The translations under genes were made by a program, and so were the position numbers. From NCBI RefSeq assembly GCF_901933205.1, contig NC_044572.1:77373465-77437464 (forward strand): a stretch of 64,000 nt of DNA. The letters run 5' to 3'. This document shows, one piece after another, positions 43,201 to 51,524 of the stretch. The stretch is from Camarhynchus parvulus. Lineage: Eukaryota; Chordata; Aves; Passeriformes; Thraupidae. Numbering within the stretch: position 1 is the stretch's first letter; each line of letters opens with the position of its first letter. A model generated the notes under the pieces. It searched no databases. It had not been told where the DNA came from and worked only from the letters and a program-made list of their open reading frames with translations.

Positions 43201-46200
43201 TACTGGCAACGTGACTTTGAGAACTGAGCTCCAGGCAGTCACTGCCATTCTAACTGTTAGCTAACTTCACGTGGAAGTCACCACAGTACAGCTCACAACA
43301 TTTCTCTTACCGGTAAAATTGAAACCACCTATAGAACTGTAGTAAGAAAATGTAATACAAGTCTAAATACCTGTTTGTCATCCTTTCTATGCATGGCAAT
43401 CGGCCCCCGTTATCCACATAAAAACAGGGGGAAAGGAGTATTTTAAGTGTTATGCAGTTCTATAACAGGACTTAATAATGTCACTTTTATTAACAGCTGA
43501 CTTATCTAAAAGTCAATATTTATTAAGAGAATAGAAACCTTTGACTTGAGAACTGAGCCAGCATTTGTCCTTGATTTTGCTGTAGGCTCTAAATGCACAG
43601 ACACACATAAAGCAAAGTTCAACTGATGCCTTGCTTAGATTCCACAGGTGGCAATTTAGAAAAGAGTTTGATTTCACACATCTGATCTCTCTCCCTCTTC
43701 ACACAATGATGCAGGCTTGCTGCCACTGCTGAAGCTGGGGACATGCACTGGAAGTTCTACTTCAAGCTCTACTGCTTCCTGGACACAGAAAATGTCCCAA
43801 AAGATAGCGTGGAATTTGCCTTTATGTTTGAGCAGGTAAAGAACAAAGATTCTGTTTTGAGGCACTTTAAAGAGGGGGGGAAAAATGGTTCTAGGCAGCA
43901 AAGAGAGTGTTATTATTTTGCTTCTCTTCAACTGAATGCACTACTACTCAAGCATCAAGAGCAAAGGAAGCAGTTCAGTAGTCAAAATATGCCTATCCTG
44001 ACATAAGTGAAGCACATATGATTTTTCTAGTGTTATGTTTCTTCTGCATTATTTGTCAGTTGCTTTCTGTATTATGGTAGAAAAGTGAATAACTGGATCT
44101 AAGCTGCATAAAAAAGAATAATACTTGCTTTTAACTTTCCTCTTCTTAAACTATTTTCTGAAGAAATTGTAAGAAATAAAAGGGCAAAAAGTGTGACTGG
44201 CAACAAATTAATAAATAAGAGATTCCTGCTGGCAACTGTACTAATTGAACTAATTGAGCAATAGCCTTTTATCTTGTCAAAAATGGATCATTTCATAGGT
44301 ACTACAGTATAATAGTCCAGTCTCAGCAGTAAGACAGCTATGATGAACAGAAATCCACTCTGTGAACATGCTGAGCCCAGAAGGAGGCTACACTGCAAAA
44401 CATAAGTTAAATTGATTTCTAATGAAAATTAAATGCATCAGCAGATGGATTTCTATTATATCAATCCCTGTAGTTACTCAGAAACTCACTGATGGCTTTT
44501 ATATTTGTTGATTGATCTTCTCCTGTTCTACTGTATTGCAAATGATTAATAATTCTTCCAGTAGTCAGCTTCTTTCAGTGGACACTAGACACAGATAAAC
44601 ATTTCTGTATAGGGTTAAGATTTCTGCCTCTTTGCTACACCAGGACACTGACATTCTGTTGGTGAGCAAGACTGATGTGATCAAGACCGGACATACCTCA
44701 ATTTTCATACATATGAAGGCTTTTCCCCTTCTACATCTTCCCTGTAATAGAGTATTTCTTCCTTGTTCAGTTTAAGACACCATATTACACCACAAGTCTA
44801 CCAGAAGTCTCCTTCCACAGCCTGGTAGCTCAGTCCAGAACTATTTATTGTTGGCTGAAGGATCTGGGCAATAGGTTGCCCTGGTTGGACTTAGAAACAT
44901 GGCCATTCTGTCTGTCTGTTGTTGCCTCTAGAGGAGTCATCTGGTGCCTCTGTTTGGGATGAAGTTCAAACAGCAAGAGGAAAATCTCTGAGAACTCTGC
45001 ATCCAATCTGCTATGTTACATTATGGGCTTAAGAGGCAGATTCAGGCAGTTTTCTGTATGAACAGCTAATACAAGCACATTTGCTGAAGCAGATTGTTTT
45101 CATGTGGCATTCTGTGCTGACTAGTGTTTAGCCAAATACTTTATGTCGTGCCAAAACCAGTAGTATTTGTTATAAAGCATGACATTCAATCCCTACCAGC
45201 AATATTACAGCAATACCTTGCAGAGGTAACATTACATTCTAACATCAATTCTGTTCTATTTTTTCTAATTATCTGCTTTTGACAGTCATCAACTTTTTTC
45301 AGACAATTATGAAAATTCCCTTTTGTCATCAGTTTTAACTCTGCAGTCTCCATTATTTTAAAGTCTGAATCCTTTAATGATCATAAGGCACTGAAGAAAA
45401 TCTTTTAGTTCTTCCTCATTAAAATGCTGTCCTTCCATTTCTAAAAGACAGCTCTTTCTTCTGCATGTGTACAAGCTGAGGTAAACCATTTTGCTTGTTT
45501 AAAGGCACATTTTGTACACCTAAACAAACTAGCTGTTACTTAGCTGTGAATTAGTTGTGTGTTTACTAAGCTTGCAATTCCTGAATCTCCAGACACGATG
45601 GGTGTTTGTTTCCTCTACTACTGTCATATGAAAGAAAACACCTGGCTGCTGCACATTTTCACAAGTTTGAATGAGTGTGCAGAGAGCTGGGATTTTGAAA
45701 GAGTCTTCTTGGTTCAGAATCTCATCCTTGATGCTAGAGAGCACTGTAATATGTAGATGTTGTACTAACTTGATTTGGGATCCATTGAAGATGTATTGTT
45801 TCCCCTCAGTAAAATTCCGAAGCTGTCCCAAAGCTTGGCTTCTTTGGCTGGAAACATCAGTTTTCAGAGCCAGATTATTGATAGCAGTAAACAAAACTGG
45901 AGACCCATTTCTTCCTAATGCCTTTGAACATAGATGGCTTCTCCTCAAGCAGATGTTTAGATCCTGTTTTCTCCCCTTTACATTTTATTTTCCTTTTTCA
46001 TAGTTCAGTAACTCTTAGATATGGGAGTTCACTAAAAGCTGTCCTAGTAAAAGTAATTCCATTTAGCAGGTTCCTCAGTTGCCTTGCGGTTCTTCTGGTA
46101 AACCCAAGCTTATCCAGTTTAAATTTACCAAGACATTTACCCCATTTGATTTATTTAATGGATCATTTATTTCAGGTCCTGGGTTGCCCTGGGAGTAAAT

Positions 46201-49005
46201 CTACTCCCCTTGTTTCTCATATTTCTTTCAAAGGCTGCTTTATAAAAAGCTACCTTTTTTCCCCCTTGATAGGCTCATGAAGCAGTGATTAAAGGACATT
46301 ACCCTGCTCCTGAGGAAACCCTCCAGGTCCTGGCAGCTTTGCGTCTTCAGTACCTTCAGGGAGATTACACTGTGCACACCACCGTACCAGAGCTGGAGGA
46401 AGTGTATCCCTTGCAGAAGCTGAAGTCTAGGATTACACAGTCGACCAAAACATTTACTGCACCAGAGAAGGCAGAGAAGAAACGAGCCAGCTTTCTTGAA
46501 GGAACACTGCGGAGGAGTTTCCGAAGTGGCTCTGTCAGCAAACAGAAGGTTGAGGAGGATCAGATGTTAGACATGTGGGTCAAAGAGGAAATCTCAGCTT
46601 CCAGGACTAGTATTATTGACAAATGGAAAAAACTCCAGAGGATGAATCAGGAGCAGGCCATGGCAAAGTACATGGCTTTGATTAAGGAATGGCCTGGCTA
46701 TGGTTCAACACTCTTTGACGTAGAGGTAAGACCATATGAACATTCAAACTGCAATTTACACTGTATAGGTGATGATTTCATTCCGGAGCAGTGAAACCAT
46801 AAATACGGTATCACAATGCTCAGACAGCTGATGTAATAAACTTTGAGCTATTAAAAGCCTACTCCCATTAGCAAGTACTGTAGCTATTTAAATCCACCAG
46901 TTAACTGTAAAATAGAGGGACAGAATGCTATTCTGACAGGTTGCAAACAAGAATAAGTATAAAAGGCTACATTTGAAGAGGGACAAGCAATATGCACTTT
47001 TAACAAATGGTTACAGACAAAAACATCAACAGTAAGTGTTGTGTGGCTCCCACTGTTTTCCTTGCTGTTAATTTACTTTTTTTTCTCTAGTGTAAAGAAG
47101 GGGGATTCCCACAGGAACTGTGGCTTGGAGTCAGTGCTGATGCAGTTTCTGTCTACAAGCGTGGGGAAGGAAGGCCTCTGGAGGTGTTCCAGTATGAACA
47201 TATCTTGTCCTTTGGTGCTCCGCTTGCCAACACCTACAAGATCGTGGTGGATGAAAGAGAACTGCTTTTTGAAACTAGTGAGGTAAGAGCAAGGCAGTTT
47301 TGTTATTGGGCTCTTCCTGTCCTGAGAGCCAGGCCACTTAGTAATTCAAGTAATGGCTGCAAATGTTAGAGATTTGTTCAAGATCCTTGTAAAGCCAAAG
47401 GGAAGACAGAATGACACAAAGAGAAGTGCTGAATGTTTTTGTTCAGCTGCAAAAGGGTTTAGTTGAAAGCTTGACAGTTTTATATTGTTAGTGTCCAAAG
47501 AAATGCATTCATATACTGTTACCTCACTGAGAACTGTGCTCTTCATGCTCTTGGCAGGTGGTTGACATTGCAAAGCTGATGAAAGCTTACATCAGTATGA
47601 TCGTGAAGAAACGCTACAGCACCTCTCGATCCGTGAGCAGTCATGGAAGTCAGGGCAGCTCCAGGTGAAAACAAAACCAGTTTTACTGCACCCTGAATAG
47701 AATACATCACTCCTTGGCCTCAGAACGACCTGGGGACATCGATCACCTGTGTTGACAAGCTAACCAAGAACCGGAATTTCGGTGGAAAATATCTTCAAAC
47801 AATGTTTTAGAAAGACCACAGGGGCGCAGGGGAAAATCAGCTGAAATAGTCACATACCTAGAACTGCTGGCTCATTCAAAACTTTCCAAAGCATTATTAC
47901 CTTCAGTTGATGTAACAATGCCTTAAGACTCAATCCACTGCAATACAAGCAGTAATAAGTGCCTTACAATATTAAGCCTAACTTGTATTGACCTAAAATC
48001 GCTGATAAAAGTCAAGAGGGTTTCCTTTGTCCTTTCAGAACACTGAAAACAAAGTTATACTCATCCATTCTGCACTAATCTACTGGCCTGTATACAGGTG
48101 GGAAGGGGGAGGAAAGAAGAGCAAGGTATATTTTTTTGGAGTGCTGCTGGCAGCTTTCCTGATGGATGCCAACACTTTGTTTCCCCTTGCTTCCATGGAT
48201 GTGCACATTGTGCATGCATATTAGAGCTGTCAGTAAAATTTGACAAATTTTTTTCTGTATTTCACAAGTCTTTTGAAGCAAAGGGAATAAGTATGTGCAA
48301 TGGTGTAAACAGTCTTTCTGTACATTTTAATAGTTCAGAGTTATAGTTGTTACAATTGTATGGTTACTTTTTAAGCAGTTTTATTAACAAGTAAATTCCA
48401 GAATTTTCATACACTGATTTTACTTTTGCAAATATGTATTACCATATAAGTAGCAGAAGTCTGCATTCTGTATCTGCTGTATGATAAAGAGAGATGTAGC
48501 TGAGAATATTTATAGACTACCCTAATATGGAAATACAGTTATCAGTTCAGTTCTCCATAATGTCAGCTTAAGTTTTTAATATTAATTTTTTCTTTGAAAG
48601 ACATCATGTTTTTTACTTCTGGCTGGACTCCTCAACCCAGACTGACTGCCAAAGGCCAGAGCCCTTCAGAGTTGACTAGAGAAGGCAACGTTATACAATG
48701 CAACTGCTTTAATATTTTAATATTTTACCTAGTTGCCTGATGAAGGTTCTTGACAGTACCCTGTAAATAAATTGGGGAATATCAGCTAATAATAATTTGA
48801 TTTTGAACCTTTATTTTTGTACAGAAATACTGTAATATAAGGCAAAACTTTGTTCAAAGGTATCTTTTTGTCCACAGGTTAAAAAAAAAAAAAGAAAAAT
48901 AGAGACCTGAAAAACCTTACTGTTGTTAAAAACCTCAGCCTTTAAGGAATTATGCCTACTTACTGGGAAAAAAAAAGTCCAGCAATAAAGAAAATATATG
49001 TAATG
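19091..49005 (+). CDS. MYO10: MYO10, unconventional myosin-X: 3' two-thirds of the gene (22 coding exons plus 3'UTR)
   Basis: Myosin-X is an actin motor that walks to filopodial tips. It uses its PH domains to bind PI(3,4,5)P3 and its MyTH4-FERM tail to bind microtubules and cargo such as beta-integrins and DCC. I assembled 22 exons (separate entries) with AG/GT borders. Their lengths sum to 4254 nt, divisible by three, with compatible phases throughout, giving 1417 codons and a TGA at 47666-47668. From memory, the equivalent human segment (residue 644 to the end of 2058) is 1415 residues and aligns almost without gaps. Domain order in window residue numbers: SH2/SH1 and converter 1-80, IQ1-3 about 99-165, SAH and coiled coil about 167-310, acidic/PEST about 330-520, PH1N-PH2-PH1C about 525-745, PH3 about 753-870, MyTH4 about 872-1050, FERM about 1060-1400. 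The motor head, promoter and 5' exons lie left of the window. Introns range from 133 to 3360 bp. Introns not given their own entry hold nothing I recognise. Confidence 0.97.
19349..19463 (+). CDS. MYO10: MYO10 exon b: converter
   Basis: 115 nt between ttgccag and AAG/gtaaaa, only 133 bp after the previous exon. It completes the split Arg and encodes 38 residues ([20 protein letters not shown]... to WQLGKNK). This is the converter subdomain that turns motor rotation into the lever-arm swing. It ends in phase 0 at the usual myosin GKTKVF-type junction; here the sequence is GKNK/VFLRE, an N replacing the common T. Confidence 0.96.
19464..22546 (+). other. MYO10 intron b-c (3083 bp)
   Basis: No exon or transposon is recognised. 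It contains an AT-rich block with the palindrome CAAATTTTAATTTG (about 20105-20125). A G/T-rich block (21374-21435) holds four G-runs, including ten consecutive G at 21402-21411. Short overlapping open frames around 20561-20982 and 21870-22207 look like chance. Confidence 0.7.
21374..21411 (+). other. Potential G-quadruplex-forming tract
   Basis: Runs of 3, 5, 3 and 10 G (21374-76, 21386-90, 21398-400, 21402-11) are separated by T-rich loops and one C, followed by T8 and T7 tracts. This satisfies a loose G4 pattern on the transcribed-sense strand of an intron. Homopolymer length here is also error-prone in assemblies. Confidence 0.45.
22547..22653 (+). CDS. MYO10: MYO10 exon c: motor end and IQ1
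   Basis: 107 nt, tctgtag to CG/gtaagt. Encodes [20 protein letters not shown] and then [20 protein letters not shown] is the last motor strand. The rest begins IQ1 (about residues 99-121, completed in the next exon as RKRYRK), a light-chain (calmodulin or calmodulin-like 3) binding lever-arm helix. Confidence 0.96.
23637..23846 (+). CDS. MYO10: MYO10 exon d: IQ2, IQ3 and start of the SAH
   Basis: 210 nt, ccccag to AG/gtgcag (a weaker donor). IQ2 reads [14 protein letters not shown] and IQ3 reads [14 protein letters not shown], both matching the IQxxxRGxxxR pattern. The exon then runs into alternating Glu/Arg-Lys blocks ([13 protein letters not shown]), the start of the single-alpha-helix that extends the lever arm. 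Read-through into the intron would add about 30 codons before a TGA at 23935-23937. Confidence 0.96.
24150..24189 (+). CDS. MYO10: MYO10 exon e: SAH micro-exon (40 nt)
   Basis: Only 40 nt, between cttttatag and CAG/gtaaat. It completes the split Arg and encodes [13 protein letters not shown], then returns to phase 0. The residues continue the charged SAH. Joined to exons d and f, the helix is about ten residues shorter than the mammalian one as I remember it. Confidence 0.93.
24624..25526 (+). CDS. MYO10: MYO10 exon f: end of SAH, coiled coil and PEST region
   Basis: The largest exon, 903 nt = 301 codons, phase 0 at both ends (tatgcag to TCT/gtaagt). It opens with [15 protein letters not shown] (SAH), then a heptad-rich region around [15 protein letters not shown] that in the family forms an antiparallel coiled-coil dimer. 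[20 protein letters not shown] is the conserved end of the coil. The remaining two-thirds is Ser/Asp/Glu/Pro-rich ([31 protein letters not shown]), the PEST region. Relative to mammals as remembered, there are small insertions at 24955-25000 and before the acidic YDYDQDD block. Confidence 0.96.
25527..26762 (+). other. MYO10 intron f-g (1236 bp)
   Basis: No repeat or exon recognised. It includes an open stretch of 158 codons (25646-26122) that lacks an ATG start and has no recognisable protein pattern; I treat it as chance. Confidence 0.6.
26763..26886 (+). CDS. MYO10: MYO10 exon g: acidic linker and first strand of PH1
   Basis: 124 nt, tgtgtag to AAAG/gtactg. Encodes [20 protein letters not shown], then [22 protein letters not shown]. 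The end is the opening beta strand of PH1, the pleckstrin homology domain later interrupted by PH2. Confidence 0.96.
28178..28421 (+). CDS. MYO10: MYO10 exon h: PH1 N-half fused to the start of PH2
   Basis: 244 nt, ttgccag to AA/gtaggt. [19 protein letters not shown] is the PH1 N-terminal half. It passes without an intron into [20 protein letters not shown] and [16 protein letters not shown], the start of PH2. The K/R cluster (HKK...RR..KKR) is the basic pocket that binds PI(3,4,5)P3 in this family. The PH1/PH2 junction lies inside the exon. Confidence 0.97.
28422..30664 (+). other. MYO10 intron h-i (2243 bp)
   Basis: AT-rich intron without a recognisable repeat or exon. A 15-bp direct tandem duplication (GACAGACATTTATGA twice) lies at about 29926-29955. 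Confidence 0.6.
30665..30760 (+). CDS. MYO10: MYO10 exon i: PH2 core strands
   Basis: 96 nt, tttttcag to GCAAG/gtatga. Encodes [20 protein letters not shown] and then [11 protein letters not shown], the later beta strands of PH2 leading to its C-terminal helix. Confidence 0.96.
30761..34120 (+). other. MYO10 intron i-j (3360 bp, the longest complete intron here)
   Basis: Contains a short ACATAC-type tandem array (about 33648-33697) and T/A homopolymers. No exon, transposon or RNA gene is recognised. It ends in ctctccccag. Confidence 0.6.
34121..34214 (+). CDS. MYO10: MYO10 exon j: C-terminal helix of PH2
   Basis: 94 nt, ctccccag to GTG/gtaagt. Encodes (S)[18 protein letters not shown] and [13 protein letters not shown]. 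The W is the invariant tryptophan of the PH C-terminal helix; a linker then returns the chain to PH1. Confidence 0.96.
34977..35032 (+). CDS. MYO10: MYO10 exon k: start of PH1 C-half
   Basis: 56 nt micro-exon, tttatag to AG/gtaagt. Encodes [19 protein letters not shown], where PH1 resumes after the PH2 insertion. Confidence 0.95.
36553..36695 (+). CDS. MYO10: MYO10 exon l: PH1 C-half
   Basis: 143 nt, tttcatag to AGGG/gtaaga. Encodes [20 protein letters not shown] and [20 protein letters not shown] up to GQEFIVRG. The HHW tryptophan sits in the closing helix of PH1. Confidence 0.96.
37138..37332 (+). CDS. MYO10: MYO10 exon m: PH3 N-half
   Basis: 195 nt, cttaacag to ACAG/gtaatt. Encodes [20 protein letters not shown] and [20 protein letters not shown] onward to [10 protein letters not shown]. 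GWLxK...KKRWFVL is the standard start of a PH domain (PH3). Confidence 0.96.
38410..38567 (+). CDS. MYO10: MYO10 exon n: PH3 C-half and linker to MyTH4
   Basis: 158 nt, tgtgccag to AAG/gtgggc. Encodes [20 protein letters not shown] and [20 protein letters not shown] up to LIQDIK. RW is the closing-helix tryptophan of PH3; [17 protein letters not shown] leads into MyTH4. Confidence 0.96.
38568..39880 (+). other. MYO10 intron n-o (1313 bp)
   Basis: Holds the perfect nested palindrome at 39054-39103 (separate entry); otherwise nothing recognised. Confidence 0.6.
39054..39103. repeat. Perfect 19-bp inverted repeat with 12-nt spacer, itself made of smaller palindromes
   Basis: Left arm GTTTTACAATCAGTAAAAC (39054-39072) is exactly reverse-complementary to the right arm (39085-39103), with spacer AGTGATTTTATT. 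Each arm is also an imperfect palindrome (GTTTTAC-5 nt-GTAAAAC). The RNA could therefore form one 19-bp hairpin or two small ones. The extra base matching after each arm (CAGTG) is a direct repeat. It may be a template-switch or foldback product or a very short MITE-like relic. Confidence 0.9.
39881..40004 (+). CDS. MYO10: MYO10 exon o: start of MyTH4
   Basis: 124 nt, cccaatag to AACT/gtgagt. Encodes [20 protein letters not shown] and [20 protein letters not shown](N). This begins the MyTH4 helical domain that with FERM forms a supramodule binding tubulin and partner peptides. Confidence 0.96.
40974..41271 (+). CDS. MYO10: MYO10 exon p: MyTH4 core
   Basis: 298 nt, tttgtag to AAAAG/gtgaga. 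Encodes [20 protein letters not shown], then [20 protein letters not shown] and [32 protein letters not shown] and the downstream WxxLxxxxxxFLPS pattern are MyTH4 signatures. Confidence 0.97.
41975..42182 (+). CDS. MYO10: MYO10 exon q: MyTH4 end and start of FERM F1
   Basis: 208 nt, tctcacag to GAG/gtgagg. Encodes [36 protein letters not shown] (end of MyTH4) and [20 protein letters not shown], the first strands of the ubiquitin-like F1 lobe. Confidence 0.96.
42415..42445. repeat. Perfect 10-bp hairpin in MYO10 intron q-r
   Basis: CTGTAATTCC (42415-42424) and GGAATTACAG (42436-42445) are exact reverse complements around an 11-nt loop. A short intronic stem-loop of unknown meaning. Confidence 0.6.
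42783..42919 (+). CDS. MYO10: MYO10 exon r: FERM F1
   Basis: 137 nt, ccattag to AA/gtgagt. Encodes [40 protein letters not shown] and LAKFE, the rest of the F1 lobe. Confidence 0.96.
43715..43835 (+). CDS. MYO10: MYO10 exon s: FERM F1/F2 junction
   Basis: 121 nt, gatgcag to CAG/gtaaag. Encodes [20 protein letters not shown] and [30 protein letters not shown] and the FMFEQ end lead into the helical F2 lobe. Confidence 0.96.
43836..46272 (+). other. MYO10 intron s-t (2437 bp)
   Basis: On the minus strand about 45529-46140 looks like a decayed coding sequence (separate entry). The rest is AT-rich with no recognised repeat. A branch/polypyrimidine region just before 46273 (tttttcccccttgatag) serves exon t. 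Confidence 0.6.
45260..46240 (-). pseudogene. Antisense coding-like remnant in MYO10 intron, possibly an old retrocopy; parent unknown
   Basis: On the minus strand a 139-codon open frame (45948 to 45529) contains protein-like stretches such as [20 protein letters not shown] and [20 protein letters not shown]. Just upstream, in another minus frame, about 88 codons from near 46140 run with one internal TGA. They include [20 protein letters not shown] and [18 protein letters not shown]. Farther 3', near 45430-45260, shorter open pieces ([32 protein letters not shown]) appear in shifting frames. Few stops over roughly 700 nt of AT-rich sequence, with frame breaks, suggests a former ORF. I cannot name the parent, and see no clear poly-A tail or target-site duplication. 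Chance remains possible. Confidence 0.35.
46273..46725 (+). CDS. MYO10: MYO10 exon t: FERM F2 and start of F3
   Basis: 453 nt = 151 codons, phase 0 both ends (cttgatag to GAG/gtaaga). Begins [20 protein letters not shown] with [13 protein letters not shown] of the F2 lobe. It then carries a basic linker ([20 protein letters not shown]) and ends [22 protein letters not shown] at the first strand of the PTB-like F3 lobe. Confidence 0.97.
47091..47282 (+). CDS. MYO10: MYO10 exon u: FERM F3
   Basis: 192 nt = 64 codons, ttctctag to GAG/gtaaga. Encodes [20 protein letters not shown] and [20 protein letters not shown] up to ELLFETSE, the PTB-like F3 strands that hold integrin and DCC tails in the family. 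Confidence 0.97.
47558..47668 (+). CDS. MYO10: MYO10 last coding exon v: C-terminal helix of F3 and stop
   Basis: Acceptor cttggcag; 36 codons plus TGA (47666-47668). Encodes [20 protein letters not shown] and [16 protein letters not shown]. The tail is about two residues longer than the human one as I remember it. Confidence 0.96.
   Translation: MVDIAKLMKAYISMIVKKRYSTSRSVSSHGSQGSSR
48762..48771 (+). terminator. MYO10: Proximal poly(A) signal overlapping a Pumilio-type site
   Basis: TGTAAATA (48762-48769) fits the UGUANAUA Pumilio consensus and overlaps AATAAA (48766-48771). The downstream region is only weakly GT-rich, so this signal may be secondary. Confidence 0.55.
48984..48989 (+). terminator. 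MYO10: Distal poly(A) signal AATAAA
   Basis: AATAAA within agcaataaag, followed 15-30 nt later by TGTAATGTGCTCTGTTTC, a typical downstream GU-rich element. Confidence 0.75.
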
Positions 49006-50387
49006 TGCTCTGTTTCTATTTCCTACTGAGTCAGACTTGCAACAAAACTTTCATTTCCTGTCTTCTCAGGAGGGAAGCCTACTGCACATGTGTGTGTGTG
49101 TGTGCTTTTGCTTGGAAAGGTGCACGTGCTGTGTGTTGTTCTGGGGCAGGTGCCCTTGTCCATGCAATGTGTCTTTCCACAACATGGAGGGAAGGGCTGC
49201 TGAGTAATTCCATGGCACAGTGAATGTGCAAGTGAATCTTTTGCTACTTATGTAGCCCTGATGAAAGATGGTTTGTTTCATTAGCCAGCCACATCATGGC
49301 AAGGCAGCATGCACTGCCCTTGTAGTGTACATAGTCTTTGTAGACCACAAGGCTTGCTCTGAGAAATCCTCCACCCTCCTCCCACTGCCAGATACTTCTA
49401 GTCACTTCATCTGTGACACCGCCCCTCAGTCCCTAAAGGCTTGCTAAATCACACTACTACTTTCATATCCCCACCCTCCCAGAAAAGGTGAACTTAAGAA
49501 TGCAAGAAACTATAACTTCAATATGTGTAGTTACACACACACAGATTATCTGAGACTGACTTTTTTTTTTAATTTTTCCCAAATGCAAGTTGATTAGAAA
49601 GAATTTAGCTGCTCCTAGAAAGCACCCTTAGAATAGCACAATTGATACATTTCAGCCAGCACAGCAAAAAAGCTCAATTTTGCCTGTGTGTAAACATGCT
49701 CAGAGAAGTCCCTGCACATCATCATCATCATCAGTAATTGGTTAACAACCCAGGAGTACACCAGATGACAGTCTTGTACAGGACCACAGTCTTGAGAAGC
49801 AGACACCACTACCTGATTCATTTGCCTCCTGACTGACTTCTGGATGTTCTCAACCATTGGGAGGGATGTTTGCTCTTGGTCAGTGCACAGACATGCCTGT
49901 CACTACATCACTGTAATTAAAAGCTTCTCTTCATTCATGCCAAGCCTATCAACCTGCCATGCAAATCTTGGTCCAGTAAGTCTTACTGAGGCAAAGAGAA
50001 AAAATCCATAATTGTTGATACTCAACAGAACGAATGCACAGATTATCAAAATGAATACAGCATAATAGACACGCTTGAGTTTGGAAGTGGAATGTCTGTC
50101 CATGTGCTTGGAACTGACCCCTGTTGTGGAATTGCCACTCATTCCCCCTCTGGAAGAGGGTGGTTATCCCAGGTGGTTACACCAACTCTGTCAAAAACAC
50201 TCTGGGAGCACACATTGGGTTTCTGCAACCTGATGGAATACAGCCACACTGAGGAGAGCCCAGGAGCCCACCAGCCAGGAACCCTCAAGAGCACAGGCCT
50301 GGGCAGAAACCATGCAGACAGGCTTGGGAATAGTGTCAGCTGCAATGGAAATAAAATTGTATAGCTTCATCTTAGTATGCCCTTAAA
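49006..50387. other. Intergenic stretch downstream of MYO10
   Basis: Contains a TG microsatellite (49089-49104) and an ATC triplet run (about 49718-49733). Minus-strand coding-like sequence lies at 49615-50142 (separate entry). No transposon recognised. Confidence 0.6.
49615..50142 (-). pseudogene. Antisense ORF remnant with a predicted membrane segment; identity unknown
   Basis: On the minus strand an ATG at 50142 opens 79 codons to a TAG at 49905-49903. A short polar N-terminus (MSGNSTTGVSSKHMDRHSTS, then KLKR) precedes a hydrophobic segment YYAVFILIICAFVLLSI, the arrangement of a type II signal anchor. After TAG and an immediately following TGA, the same frame stays open for another 95 codons to 49615, including MVENIQKSVRRQMNQVVVSA and a poly-Met run from the ATC repeat. 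Upstream CCTCTTCCAG at about 50150-50159 resembles a splice acceptor, and TCA/GTAAGA lies within the first ORF near 49985. It could be an exon of an unannotated antisense gene, a decayed gene, or chance. Confidence 0.3.
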
Positions 50388-50845
50388 TCATAAAATTGCA
50401 GAATGGTTTGGGTTGGAAGGGACCTTAAAGATCATTTAGTTCCAATGCCCTTGCTGTGGTCAGGGACACCCTTCATTAGAGCAGGTTGCTTAGGGCTCCA
50501 TCCAGTCTGGCCTTGAACACTTCCAGATATGGGGCATCCACAGCTTCTCTGGGCAGCCTGTGCCACTGCCCCACCACCCTCACAGTGAAGAATTACTAAT
50601 ATCTAATCTAAACCTGCCCCCTCTCAGTTTGAAGCAATCCCCCCCTTGCTCTGTCATTACATGCCCTTATAAAAACTCCTGCTCCAGCTCTCCTGTAGTC
50701 CCCTTTAGGTACTGGAAGGCTGCTCTACAGCCTCCCTGGAACCCTTACCAGGTAGAACGACCCCGATTCTCCCAGCCTGTCTTCATAAAAGAGGTGTTCC
50801 ATCTCTCTAATCACCTTTGTGGCTCTCCTCTGGACTTAGCTGGCC
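50388..50845 (-). mobile_element. CR1 LINE fragment (3' end), minus strand
   Basis: The plus-strand text starts with the complement of the CR1 3' terminal repeats (AATCATAAAATTGCAGAATGG). It continues with the complement of the well-known 3' UTR/ORF2 end: ggttggaagggaccttaaag, tggggcatccacagcttctc, and cccagcctgtcttcataaaa. It fades near ctcctctggacttagctggc. A typical 5'-truncated avian CR1 of moderate divergence; the right border is uncertain. Confidence 0.9.
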
Positions 50846-51524
50846 ATGCTTCAATTCCTCCTACATCTTCAGGATTCTGTCTAGCACTTTCCCTGTGCCT
50901 CATAATACAATACAACCATTTTTCAGGGTGCCAGAATTCTTAATGAACTTAATTACAGAAGCTAAGCAGTGGAAATTGCTTTACCCCAGAAGAGTTGCAT
51001 CAGAAAGCCAGGTTTCAAGCCCCACATTTCTGAGGCATTACACGGACTCACAGCCCTGCACCAGCTCAAATGCTCAACAGAGTCATGCTGGCCCAAGTCC
51101 ATTTTGCAGAAACATGGCCAGAACAGTGTCTGCTTTTTCAATGCTGACAGACTCGTCTCACAGCACAAGCGCTCCACGTCATTTACAACTCTGTGAGGTA
51201 AGTACAAAAGGGTACCAGGCACATATGACAGCACTGTCCTGAATAAAACTAATCCTTTTTGGAGCCCAGCCCTATAAAGTCACTGCATTTCACCCCACAA
51301 CCTCCCCTAAGACCACTACAGACACAAGGCCTTCGGTGCAATACAAAAACTCCGCATGCCACAGCAGCCTTGGGAAGCCAGCAGAAGAGGGCAGCAGCGA
51401 TCCAAGGAAGGGAACCATACACCGAGTGGTTCCACCTATAGTATGAATTTACCTGGTCTTTTTCAGGAAGTTGGGGTAGGAGAGGGAACAGGGAAGGAGT
51501 CTTCTCATTATTCTTGCTCTCCAC
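50846..51524. other. Intergenic, unassigned
   Basis: No gene, repeat or RNA recognised. Overlapping open frames on both strands (50817-51242, 50962-51234, 51249-51562) are short and mutually exclusive. Confidence 0.5.

Larger units (their letters stand above)
47669..49005 (+). other. MYO10: MYO10 3'UTR
   Basis: Non-coding, AT-rich sequence directly after the stop. Short open frames here are not coding. It contains two AATAAA signals (48766 and 48984). The more distal one is followed by a GT-rich stretch (tgtaatgtgctctgtttc), so the main mRNA end is probably near 49005. A12 and A9 tracts (about 48882 and 48968) could cause internal oligo-dT priming. Confidence 0.8.
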
